Shown here: positions 6,194 to 13,126 of the stretch, piece after piece
How positions within the stretch are numbered: the first letter of the stretch is position 1
Layout of the letters: each line of letters begins with the position of its first letter
Source: an uncultured Bacteroidota bacterium
GTDB taxonomy: Bacteria; Bacteroidota; Bacteroidia; UBA7662
Assembly (NCBI GenBank): GCA_903908015.1
Contig: CAIVQI010000087.1
Span: 1 to 16,430 of the forward strand
DNA: 16,430 bases
Reading direction: 5' to 3'
Position numbers and translations under genes: made by a program
Notes under the pieces: generated by a model
Database searches by the model: none
Seen by the model: the letters and a program-made list of their open reading frames with translations, nothing else
What the model was told of the DNA's origin: nothing

Positions 6194-8092
6194 TTAAATG
6201 GTTTGAGGGGTAGAATGGAGATATGATTTTTGGTGATGTCCCAGAAAGACCCTGGCATACATTCGTATGATAGAGATTCCGTTAAGAACAAATGATGAAG
6301 CGATCAGGGCGGCCATGACAAAGTCGCCCTCTTCTATATGGCTCAGGAGTAGGTCCTGACCCAAAAATGTGGTGGTGATGGGGAATCCGGACATGCCGAG
6401 TCCGCACATCAAAAAGAAAAAACCAATGGTGGGCTTGGTATGGATCAGCCCTCTGTACGCATTTAAATCGGGTATTTGTCCGAGTTGGGCGCGGAGCATA
6501 AGCAGCACTACATACCCCAGGCTACTGCTGAGGATGATGCCGCTTAAAAAAAGAGCTGATTCCGTGGCACTGATCTCTACCCGCCAATGAGTGGATAAAA
6601 AAACGAGTAGGTTGCCCAACAAGATCCATGTCCACCCATAAAATAGGCTGCCTCTTTCGTTATAGGCCTTCACCATCAGGAGCAATGCCCAGATACCCAA
6701 TGCCATTGAGGTTGCACCGCGTGCCACTGTGTTGTCAACCCCCGCCCAATCAACTGTTTCAGCTCCTCGCCAAAAGATCGATAGCAGCATGATCCCGATG
6801 GTCATCAATAGAAAAAATGAATTTGGAATGGGCTTCATGAACTTCTTTATTCGCTTCATAGGAGATAACAATACAGAAAATACGAAGTGGTCTAGGTTCC
6901 ATTCTTTTAGGCTCAGCAGGTATACGCTGCTTTTGAGACGATGAACCCATCGGCTTTCGACGGGTGCTGCGGGTTTGGGCTCGAAATGATAGAATTGATC
7001 GCGGATGAGGTAGGTGACCACCGATGGCGAGACCAATAATTGGTAGGTGCGGAGCCATGCATTGCCCACAAAATGGATGAGCACCAGCGTGTGCCAACCA
7101 GCAGCCAATTCTATAAACATAATCCCAATCTGTGCGCTAGAACTGTATGCTATTTGTCCCTTGATGGTCGACTGCACCCGAGATATGAGGGTGCCACTCA
7201 TCGCTGTGGTGAGTCCCAACATCGCAATGAGAACCTTTACTTCTGGCAACATCTCCCAAAAAGTATGGGTACGCATCAGTAAATACACGCCGAGGTGCAC
7301 GGAAAGTGATCCATAAAACACGGCACTTGATGGTGTTGGACCTTCCATGGCGCGGGGCAACCAAGAAGAGAAGGGGAACTGCGCGGATTTGGCCAGCGCG
7401 GCCAGCAAAACCATCAGCGAAACAAACAAGGCGGTTTGGTGGTGATGCTCGAAATACACATCACTCCACTGATGCTCTGCCAATTCGGCAAATGTAATGT
7501 TGGCATGCCAGAAATGATGGCTCATCCACATGGCCATCAGCAGTCCCACATCGCCTAGGCGGTAGATGGTGTAGACACGAACGGCATTCCGCACAGGGAG
7601 GTAGCGAAGCCGGTAAAAGGCCACCAATAGAAATGATGAAAGTCCGATAAACTCCCATCCCAGGAATAGGGTTTCGAAATTCCCGGCCAGGATGACAAAC
7701 ACATAAGCAGCATAAAAGAACAAAAGGGTATTGAAAAAGCGTTTAAAGCCCCATTCACGGTGCATATAAAATCCGCTGTAGTATACCACCATGCCAGCAA
7801 TGAGGGTGCCCATCCATAGAAAGACTGCAGCGATGTGATCAAAATACAGATCGATGAAAAACCCGTAGTCACCATGCCGGTATAAGGTCACTTCTCTCAA
7901 CTGCAAGGCTGGTTCTGGATGCCAAAACCAAACGACGTTCAGGGTGAAAAGCATGGCCGCACTACTGATTAAGGTGATGAAGGCCCATCGGGCGAGTCCC
8001 TTTTCTGCATGAGCGGGAATCATCAAGCTCACAGCAAATCCAACAAATGGCCAGAGGAGGACTAATGTCAGGATGAGGTTTTTCTCATTCAT
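6194..8092 (-). CDS. dabB: DabB, proton-conducting membrane subunit of the DAB inorganic-carbon pump
   Basis: A 632-residue protein of the complex I NuoL/MrpA type. The start is ATG 8092, overlapping the DabA stop as ATGA; the frame runs open 66 codons further upstream, but those basic residues lie inside the DabA gene and precede the first membrane helix. Key proton-path residues are visible: Glu147 in GWEFIGLSSFLL, Lys235 in LAALAKSAQFPFSSWL and Lys311 in STIKGQIAYSSSAQIG. Around a dozen or more hydrophobic helices follow one another, with a polar insert near 390-420 and a last hydrophobic block to the end. In the DAB system this subunit lets cations, probably protons, flow in to drive one-way CO2 hydration by DabA. 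No other complex I subunit gene is present, so a respiratory role is unlikely. Confidence 0.93.
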   Translation of the reverse strand: MNEKNLILTLVLLWPFVGFAVSLMIPAHAEKGLARWAFITLISSAAMLFTLNVVWFWHPEPALQLREVTLYRHGDYGFFIDLYFDHIAAVFLWMGTLIAGMVVYYSGFYMHREWGFKRFFNTLLFFYAAYVFVILAGNFETLFLGWEFIGLSSFLLVAFYRLRYLPVRNAVRVYTIYRLGDVGLLMAMWMSHHFWHANITFAELAEHQWSDVYFEHHHQTALFVSLMVLLAALAKSAQFPFSSWLPRAMEGPTPSSAVFYGSLSVHLGVYLLMRTHTFWEMLPEVKVLIAMLGLTTAMSGTLISRVQSTIKGQIAYSSSAQIGIMFIELAAGWHTLVLIHFVGNAWLRTYQLLVSPSVVTYLIRDQFYHFEPKPAAPVESRWVHRLKSSVYLLSLKEWNLDHFVFSVLLSPMKRIKKFMKPIPNSFFLLMTIGIMLLSIFWRGAETVDWAGVDNTVARGATSMALGIWALLLMVKAYNERGSLFYGWTWILLGNLLVFLSTHWRVEISATESALFLSGIILSSSLGYVVLLMLRAQLGQIPDLNAYRGLIHTKPTIGFFFLMCGLGMSGFPITTTFLGQDLLLSHIEEGDFVMAALIASSFVLNGISIIRMYARVFLGHHQKSYLHSTPQTI

Positions 8093-10623
8093 AATCGTGC
8101 GACGAGTTGATCTGTTTTGTTGGCCACCCGCACGTATGATTCGTCGCCCTTTACCGGCTCGACGCTTCTTGTGAAGGGTTCGTAGGGGGTAAATTGACCT
8201 TTTTGGTAAACCAATATAAGATTGGTCGTGGGGTCGAGTATGGAAAACCATACCCAGCCTTTCTGCACCCAGTCGTATAGCCCTGGACATCGCTCAAAAA
8301 CCAGTTCGACTACTTCCTGTTGTTGTTCAACAATAAACAAAGCGCGTATTGGCTCGTGTATTTCGGTCATCTGACTGGGAAGACCGGGTCGTAAGTCGCC
8401 ATCGATTCCATTATTGACCGCAAACAGGCCCACGACATTGTGCGGGAGTTTGGTTCCGGCGCCCCAGTATTGTGCATCGACCCGCGAGAAATAGTACTCC
8501 AGGTTGATGCCGCCGCATACGGGTATTGCGGCCGATAAAATGGCTTGTAGTGCCTCTCCCGTAGGATCCTGGCGGTAGTCGTAGGAGTTGAGAAACGGAC
8601 GTTTATCGAGGTACAAGCCTCGGAAGACTTGTGCTCGACCCACAATAACCAATGCATTATCGGTGTGGTTCCATTCCGGTCGCGGCTCAAAAAATGCGAA
8701 GCTCCTTTTGCGGATGGCGCGCATGAGTCGGGCATCGCTGTCGGATCGGTGAACCGAGGGAAACCGAATGGCTCGTTCGCGCGCATTGTCGACCAAGGCT
8801 TGCTTCATTCCCATTACGAACCGATGGTGGAGCGCGCGCTCCTTCAGGTCTGCACTGTGCACATCAAAATAGACTACCTCATCGCGTGTGGTGTCGTGAA
8901 GTGCCCCAATGAACCTGGTTTGGGCAGGAATATGCCACCCATATTGTTCGCGCAACATGTGCCGCACCTCGTGGCGGTTGGCCATTGCGGCAAATAGGCG
9001 GGCATTCACAGATCCTGGGCGGCCACTGCACGCCCCACAGTCGTAACCCGCATAGTAGGGGTTGTTCACCGAACTCCCCCCGTGCCCAATCATGTAAATA
9101 TGCGCAGCAAAGTGGGATGTGAGGCCGATCGTCGAAAGGGTTCGGTGTACTATGGACGTCATTTCTTGGTCTGTGAATCCTATTTGGTAGCCTTGATGCG
9201 CCCGCCCGTTATAAACATATTCGAGTTTGGCGTGCTCATCCATATGTTGCAATGAATCGGCCATGACAGCCACCGGTCGGGGATTGAACAGGTTCCCCAA
9301 CAGACGCATTCCAGCCATCAATCCAAGTGTATTGGAAAGAAGCCACCCACGTACAAGCGAACCGCGGGCATGGCGCATCGATATATCCCGTGTAGGTTTG
9401 CGCTTTCGTTCGTGTTCCACCACCAAATGCCGGGGTTCAACAGGCGCGGGGCAGCATTTCGTGATAAATTTTCCGTGTTCGGGTTGAAAATAGATGGCCA
9501 CACCGAAGAACCCAGGAGTACCGTAAGTACTGCAGGACTTCAATCGATTCTGCAGGTGACGCCTCAGTGAATATTCGCGGTCATCTATGCAAAAAATGGC
9601 TTGAAATGTGTCGCGCTCATCGGTTGCTTGGCGCATTTGACCCATCTGTTCGCTCGATTGGGTTTGCTTCAATCCACCCAAAACCTGGTCATAATAGCTC
9701 CATTCATAAGCATCCTGCCAAATTTCCAGTATGGCCGATTGTTCTCCTTGGTCGGGCAGGTCTGCAAACAAATCGGGGAATTCGGGAATGGCAGAGGCGG
9801 TTAATGGCAGCCAACCGCCTGGAAACTTATGATCCAAAGCATCGATTTCCAATAGCAACTCCAAAACAATCCATTCTTCTAGGGTCACATGCCTTCGGTC
9901 GAGTAGTATTTCTGGCTGTGCTTCTGTAGTGGCCACAAATCCCGACCATCCTGGGTGTTCGAACTGCTGGTCGAACAAATAGGTCTCAAATGCCGTGGCG
10001 TCGCCTACCACCCTTTCGAGAAGGTATGATAGGGATGGGATGCCATGACGAAACCAACGGCGTACCTGGGCCGAGCGAAAAATGGTGATGCTGCCCTCAT
10101 TCACTATTCTCCGAAGTCCTTGAATGAAACCAAGTTCGGGATAGGGGAATTTCCATGAAGCAATTCCTTGATCGAGATAACCGGCGATCAAGCGAAACAG
10201 CAGGGGATGTACTGATTTGTTCAGGTTGATCTCGCGTTGATGTATCCATTCCGCCCGAAATCGACCGATCCGTGCATGGATGTCGGCATCCTCGGGCTGC
10301 TCGTATAGGATTCGGTCCAGCAGCTTGTCGAATTCATGCTGCGGATAGGGCCCGTGATACCGCTCCATCAGGTATCGTTGAACCCGATTCTGCAATATTT
10401 CCTGGCTGATCCTTCCTGTTTGTTGGAGATGACGGTATTCGCTGAGCGACAAATAAGTGGCACTTCCGTGAAGGGATGATGCTGTTTGTAGTGCCTGGTG
10501 AAAGGGCAGATCCTGGTATGCGTGTAGTGTGTTGTGGTGGATGAAGTCCTTTAGGGACGCTTGAGTGGGCAAATGATGCCGCAATCGGTCCAATAGACCC
10601 CCCCCGTGGTGGGTATCCATCAT
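8089..10623 (-). CDS. dabA: DabA, zinc carbonic-anhydrase-like subunit of the DAB inorganic-carbon pump (DUF2309)
   Basis: An 844-residue peripheral cytoplasmic protein. With DabB it is known in other bacteria to convert CO2 to bicarbonate in one direction at the inner face of the membrane, powered by the ion gradient. The predicted active site is complete: Cys345, Asp347 and Arg349 in FCIDDRE, His514 in IGHGGSSVNNP and Cys529 in YDCGAC. The His-to-Cys distance is 15 residues, the same as between H524 and C539 of the Halothiobacillus protein as I recall it. The N-terminus (LPTQASLKDFIHHNTLHAYQ, 18-37, split after Lys25) also has the family's typical look. The first two codons are both ATG, so the start is 10623 or 10620. 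The stop overlaps the dabB start, which points to coupled translation and equal amounts of both subunits. The 160-base leader upstream carries repeats described separately. Confidence 0.95.
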   Translation of the reverse strand: MMDTHHGGGLLDRLRHHLPTQASLKDFIHHNTLHAYQDLPFHQALQTASSLHGSATYLSLSEYRHLQQTGRISQEILQNRVQRYLMERYHGPYPQHEFDKLLDRILYEQPEDADIHARIGRFRAEWIHQREINLNKSVHPLLFRLIAGYLDQGIASWKFPYPELGFIQGLRRIVNEGSITIFRSAQVRRWFRHGIPSLSYLLERVVGDATAFETYLFDQQFEHPGWSGFVATTEAQPEILLDRRHVTLEEWIVLELLLEIDALDHKFPGGWLPLTASAIPEFPDLFADLPDQGEQSAILEIWQDAYEWSYYDQVLGGLKQTQSSEQMGQMRQATDERDTFQAIFCIDDREYSLRRHLQNRLKSCSTYGTPGFFGVAIYFQPEHGKFITKCCPAPVEPRHLVVEHERKRKPTRDISMRHARGSLVRGWLLSNTLGLMAGMRLLGNLFNPRPVAVMADSLQHMDEHAKLEYVYNGRAHQGYQIGFTDQEMTSIVHRTLSTIGLTSHFAAHIYMIGHGGSSVNNPYYAGYDCGACSGRPGSVNARLFAAMANRHEVRHMLREQYGWHIPAQTRFIGALHDTTRDEVVYFDVHSADLKERALHHRFVMGMKQALVDNARERAIRFPSVHRSDSDARLMRAIRKRSFAFFEPRPEWNHTDNALVIVGRAQVFRGLYLDKRPFLNSYDYRQDPTGEALQAILSAAIPVCGGINLEYYFSRVDAQYWGAGTKLPHNVVGLFAVNNGIDGDLRPGLPSQMTEIHEPIRALFIVEQQQEVVELVFERCPGLYDWVQKGWVWFSILDPTTNLILVYQKGQFTPYEPFTRSVEPVKGDESYVRVANKTDQLVARL

Positions 10624-10624
10624 T

Positions 10625-10649
10625 GTTGAAGATTGAATGTTGAATTGAA
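10625..10649. repeat. Four TTGAA repeats just upstream of the dabA start
   Basis: TTGAA occurs on the plus strand at 10626, 10633, 10640 and 10645, spaced 7, 7 and 5 bases; on the mRNA these read TTCAA. They occupy the last 25 bases before the dabA start codon, where a ribosome binding site would be, and no Shine-Dalgarno sequence is seen there. The pattern is simple enough to be low-complexity drift. Confidence 0.35.
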
Positions 10650-10672
10650 GGTGTTAAACCGCGCGTTTTCGG

Positions 10673-10717
10673 TTCAAATCAGACCAAGAGCCTACGACAT
10701 CCTTCGGTCTTTTTGAA
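10673..10717. repeat. Imperfect inverted repeat in the dabA leader
   Basis: TTCAAA-TC-AGACC (10673-10685) pairs with GGTCT-T-TTTGAA (10706-10717), giving an 11-bp stem with a small internal bulge and a 20-base loop. On the minus strand no T-run follows, so it is not a terminator for the upstream gene. It could be a regulator site or a structured 5' leader of the dabA transcript. Confidence 0.4.
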
Positions 10718-10783
10718 CAACCGGTGCTCCAATGATCGTTTATCGGTGCACTAACGCTGCTGAATCCCTCTAGATTGGGGTGA

Positions 10784-11221
10784 TCAGCGAAACAATCCTT
10801 CTATACAATCATAAATCTTCAAATTACCCAGCAAGAGGTAAAGTGGGATGCTGGGTTCGCATCTTCTGCGATGCGTTGACCGGACCTGTCCGGTAGATGT
10901 CGGTGTTAGATATCGGTAAAACTGATGGGGGTTCGACAGCCCAGATTTCGTCTCCTGCTCGGTTTCCTCTTCGTTGGTAGCGCCTGCAAATTCCTCTAAA
11001 GGCAAGATCCCAGCTGTTGATTCGGTATGGTAAAAGGGGTCGTAAGGTGCATGTACCCGCGGACTTTGCTGGATCACTGTGCTTCGTGCACCGGCATCAA
11101 CGACGATTTGACTGACTGCGGTCGTCGGTGAACCATGAAGCACCGCCACCGCCTGAGCGCAATAAAATGTCCAGATTAGTCCGAACATTAATGTCCACAT
11201 GATGGGTACTTTCCGCTTCAT
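10784..11221 (-). CDS. Small exported orphan protein upstream of dabA
   Basis: A 145-residue frame starting at ATG 11221. I do not recognise the family. Residues 1-26 look like a signal peptide (MKRKVPIMWTLMFGLIWTFY followed by CAQAVA). The middle (about 55-95) is acidic and probably disordered, with the cluster EEETEQETK at 84-92. The C-terminal third is basic then hydrophobic (THRRRCEPSIPLYLLLGN at 116-133, ending IYDCIEGLFR). A -7 element and phased repeats lie directly upstream, which supports a real gene. It ends 160 bases before dabA, and whether dabA is read from the same promoter is open. The lack of a known domain leaves some chance that the frame is spurious. Confidence 0.5.
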   Translation of the reverse strand: MKRKVPIMWTLMFGLIWTFYCAQAVAVLHGSPTTAVSQIVVDAGARSTVIQQSPRVHAPYDPFYHTESTAGILPLEEFAGATNEEETEQETKSGLSNPHQFYRYLTPTSTGQVRSTHRRRCEPSIPLYLLLGNLKIYDCIEGLFR

Positions 11222-11233
11222 TTCGTTGAAAAT

Positions 11234-11288
11234 ATAGACGATTCGGATTTAAGAATAGACGATTCGGGGTCAAATATAGCCGAATTTA
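11234..11288. promoter_or_regulatory. 21-bp-phased direct repeats at the promoter of the small orphan gene
   Basis: ATAGACGATTCGG occurs exactly at 11234-11246 and again at 11255-11267; a degenerate third copy (8 of 13 matches) is at 11276-11288. Both steps are 21 bases, about two helical turns, so a protein could bind all copies on one face. The block covers the predicted transcription start and the leader of the 145-residue gene. Confidence 0.5.
11271..11278 (-). promoter_or_regulatory. Predicted -7 promoter element of the small orphan gene
   Basis: The minus strand reads TATATTTG, an exact match to TAnnTTTG, placing the transcript start near 11264, about 43 bases before the ATG at 11221. 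No good -33 TTG is seen at the normal distance. This is the nearest consensus promoter upstream of the inorganic-carbon genes. Confidence 0.4.
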
Positions 11289-11299
11289 TAAACGGACTA

Positions 11300-12322
11300 T
11301 CAGGTCTTTTTATTTTGTATCATGGATCTAAGCTTTATGCCCATTTCCAGTGGATAGTTCTCAGCGCCGTGTCCGGCTGGCACGCCAAAAATGACCGGAT
11401 AATTGTATGAGGAAACCGATTCCATGATAATTTCTTCCCAAGTCGATCCAAATGGTATGCTGTGGTCTTTCATATCGGTAAAATCGCCGATCAGGAGTCC
11501 GCCCAGTCCTTCAAGCATACCCGCTCTTTTCAGTGCCGTCATCATCCGGTCGATGTGGTAGAGGTATTCATCGACATCTTCTAAAAATAGAATCTTTCCC
11601 TTCAGGTCTGGAAACGATTGGCTTCCCAAAAGGCCATACAATACAGATAGATTTCCGCCAACCAATAAGCCGTCTAGAAGCCCTGGTCGCGCTACATGGC
11701 ACCGCTCTGACCATGAAAAATAACTCCAATCATGCGATTCGTGATGATCCGTCGCCTTCAATTGATCGAGCCATGCCCGCCAATGGGCGGGGACCCCCCC
11801 TGCATCGGGGTGTTGCGCGGGCAAGTCCGTCTCCGTGCGCCGCGGTACCGACAAATCTGTTCCCGCGGAAGGCGTCGTTATTTCTGCCGCGGTAAATTGT
11901 ACGGGCATGGCAGCATGCATACTCCTAAAACCCAATTGGTGCACATGGGCATGCAATACCGTGATATCGCTGTAGCCCACCACCCACTTAGGTTGATGCA
12001 TGTAGGTCGTCCAATCCAACTGATCGATGATGCGTACCGTGCCATACCCACCCCGTAGACAAACAATGGCGCGGACACCTGGGTCATCCAGCAATTCCTG
12101 AAATGCCCGAGCACGCTCATCATCACGTCCCGAATATTGATGATGCCTGCAGTTTATGCCCCAAGAACAACGCACATTAAATCCTTCGGTCTCTAACCAT
12201 CGAATAAATGGCTCAACCTCAGTAAAATCCATCCAACGCGCCGGCGCTGCCAGTGCAATACAATCGCCCCTTTTTAAAGCGGGCGGTCGAAACAATCCCC
12301 TATTTCGGTTATCGCTGCACAT
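11300..12322 (-). CDS. LD-carboxypeptidase, peptidase family S66 (muramoyltetrapeptide carboxypeptidase type)
   Basis: A 340-residue protein. The family removes the terminal D-alanine from tetrapeptides during murein recycling, in the cytoplasm, using a Ser-Glu-His triad. All three are visible: Ser118 in VVGYSDIT (nucleophile), Glu248 in LFLEDVDEY and His318 in VPAGHGAEN. CLRGGYGTVRII (88-99) is the conserved loop preceding the nucleophile. No signal peptide is seen, consistent with a cytoplasmic enzyme. Length is slightly above the usual 300 or so residues, because of a polar insert at about 148-205. The start, ATG 12322, lies 18 bases after the rlmB stop, so the two are probably co-transcribed. 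Some S66 members act on other substrates such as microcin C; the context here gives no sign of that. Confidence 0.93.
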   Translation of the reverse strand: MCSDNRNRGLFRPPALKRGDCIALAAPARWMDFTEVEPFIRWLETEGFNVRCSWGINCRHHQYSGRDDERARAFQELLDDPGVRAIVCLRGGYGTVRIIDQLDWTTYMHQPKWVVGYSDITVLHAHVHQLGFRSMHAAMPVQFTAAEITTPSAGTDLSVPRRTETDLPAQHPDAGGVPAHWRAWLDQLKATDHHESHDWSYFSWSERCHVARPGLLDGLLVGGNLSVLYGLLGSQSFPDLKGKILFLEDVDEYLYHIDRMMTALKRAGMLEGLGGLLIGDFTDMKDHSIPFGSTWEEIIMESVSSYNYPVIFGVPAGHGAENYPLEMGIKLRSMIQNKKT

Positions 12323-12340
12323 GCATTTTCCTCCGTAAAC

Positions 12341-13126
12341 TTACATCACATCCACCCTTCTTTGCCTTGCCGCTTCGAACAAAAACACACCGGCAGCCAC
12401 CGAAACGTTCAGGGAACCGACACCGGATGGCATGGGGATACACGACAATACACTGCATTTTCTCATGAGTGCAGGTGCAATTCCAGCCTCCTCACCCCCC
12501 ATCACCAAGCCCAATGGCCCAGTATAATCGATCGTTTCATAGGCCTGAACCCCCTTTTCTGTAGCGCCCACCAATGAAAAACCAGAATCAACCAAATAAT
12601 CTGCCGCCTCAACCAGTGAGGCCACACGACAAACAGGCATACTGGCAAGGGCTCCTGCGCTCGCCTTCATGGCATCTGACGTCACCTGCGCACTATTATT
12701 ACGGGGTATGACCAATGCATGTGCGCCAGAGGCCTGAGCGGTTCGGGCAATGGCACCGAGGTTACGAACATCTGTTACGCCATCCAACAACACCAGCATG
12801 GGAACCACACCCTGTTCAAATAAGGCTGCCACCACTGCGTCGATCGGCTGGTATTCTACAGGTGATTTCAAGGCCACAACACCTTGATGCGTACCCCGTA
12901 TCATGCCATCAAGCTTTTCTCGAGGAACCTCCTGCACAGGGATGCCTCGTTCATGCGCCCGCGCCATAAGGGCACGAAGCGCTGGGTCACGACGGTCACG
13001 TACCACAAGAAGCCGGTTCAACTCCGCCCCCGATTCCATCAAAGCCTCTACCGCGTGCAGTCCATAGGCCAAACCATCCGTTCCCCCTGATGGAGGACGG
13101 CGGCGATCAGCGTGGTAGTGCGCCAC
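12341..13126 (-). CDS. rlmB: 23S rRNA (guanosine-2'-O-)-methyltransferase RlmB
   Basis: A SPOUT/TrmH-type methyltransferase of about 261 residues, which methylates the ribose of G2251 (E. coli numbering) in 23S rRNA using S-adenosylmethionine. The substrate-binding N-terminal domain begins at YGLHAVEALMESG. Three catalytic motifs follow: DVRNLGAIARTA (Asn122, Arg128), VMGGEEAGI (208-216) and IPMPSGVGSLNVSVAAG (230-246), which builds the trefoil knot. The frame is open for 73 more codons upstream, but these overlap the DUF2723 gene and look unlike RlmB. I chose GTG at 13126, which gives an overlap of 20 bases with the DUF2723 stop; a TTG at 13072 is an alternative. Function is secure, the start is not. 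Confidence 0.9.
   Translation of the reverse strand: MAHYHADRRRPPSGGTDGLAYGLHAVEALMESGAELNRLLVVRDRRDPALRALMARAHERGIPVQEVPREKLDGMIRGTHQGVVALKSPVEYQPIDAVVAALFEQGVVPMLVLLDGVTDVRNLGAIARTAQASGAHALVIPRNNSAQVTSDAMKASAGALASMPVCRVASLVEAADYLVDSGFSLVGATEKGVQAYETIDYTGPLGLVMGGEEAGIAPALMRKCSVLSCIPMPSGVGSLNVSVAAGVFLFEAARQRRVDVM

Noticed and set aside
6194..8092. NuoL subunit of respiratory complex I
   Set aside because: No other complex I subunit is present, and the gene overlaps dabA, the known partner of DabB-type proteins.
8093..8290. 66-residue N-terminal extension of DabB
   Set aside because: It lies fully inside the DabA gene in another frame, is arginine-rich and precedes the natural membrane start; the ATGA overlap gives a better start.
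9567..9929. 120-residue plus-strand frame
   Set aside because: It is antisense to the well-supported DabA gene and shows no domain. The same holds for the plus-strand frames at 3380-3775, 8629-8997 and 11533-11895 within other genes.
10673..10717. Intrinsic terminator before dabA
   Set aside because: The T-run follows the stem only on the plus strand, while all genes run on the minus strand; the 20-base loop is also too large.
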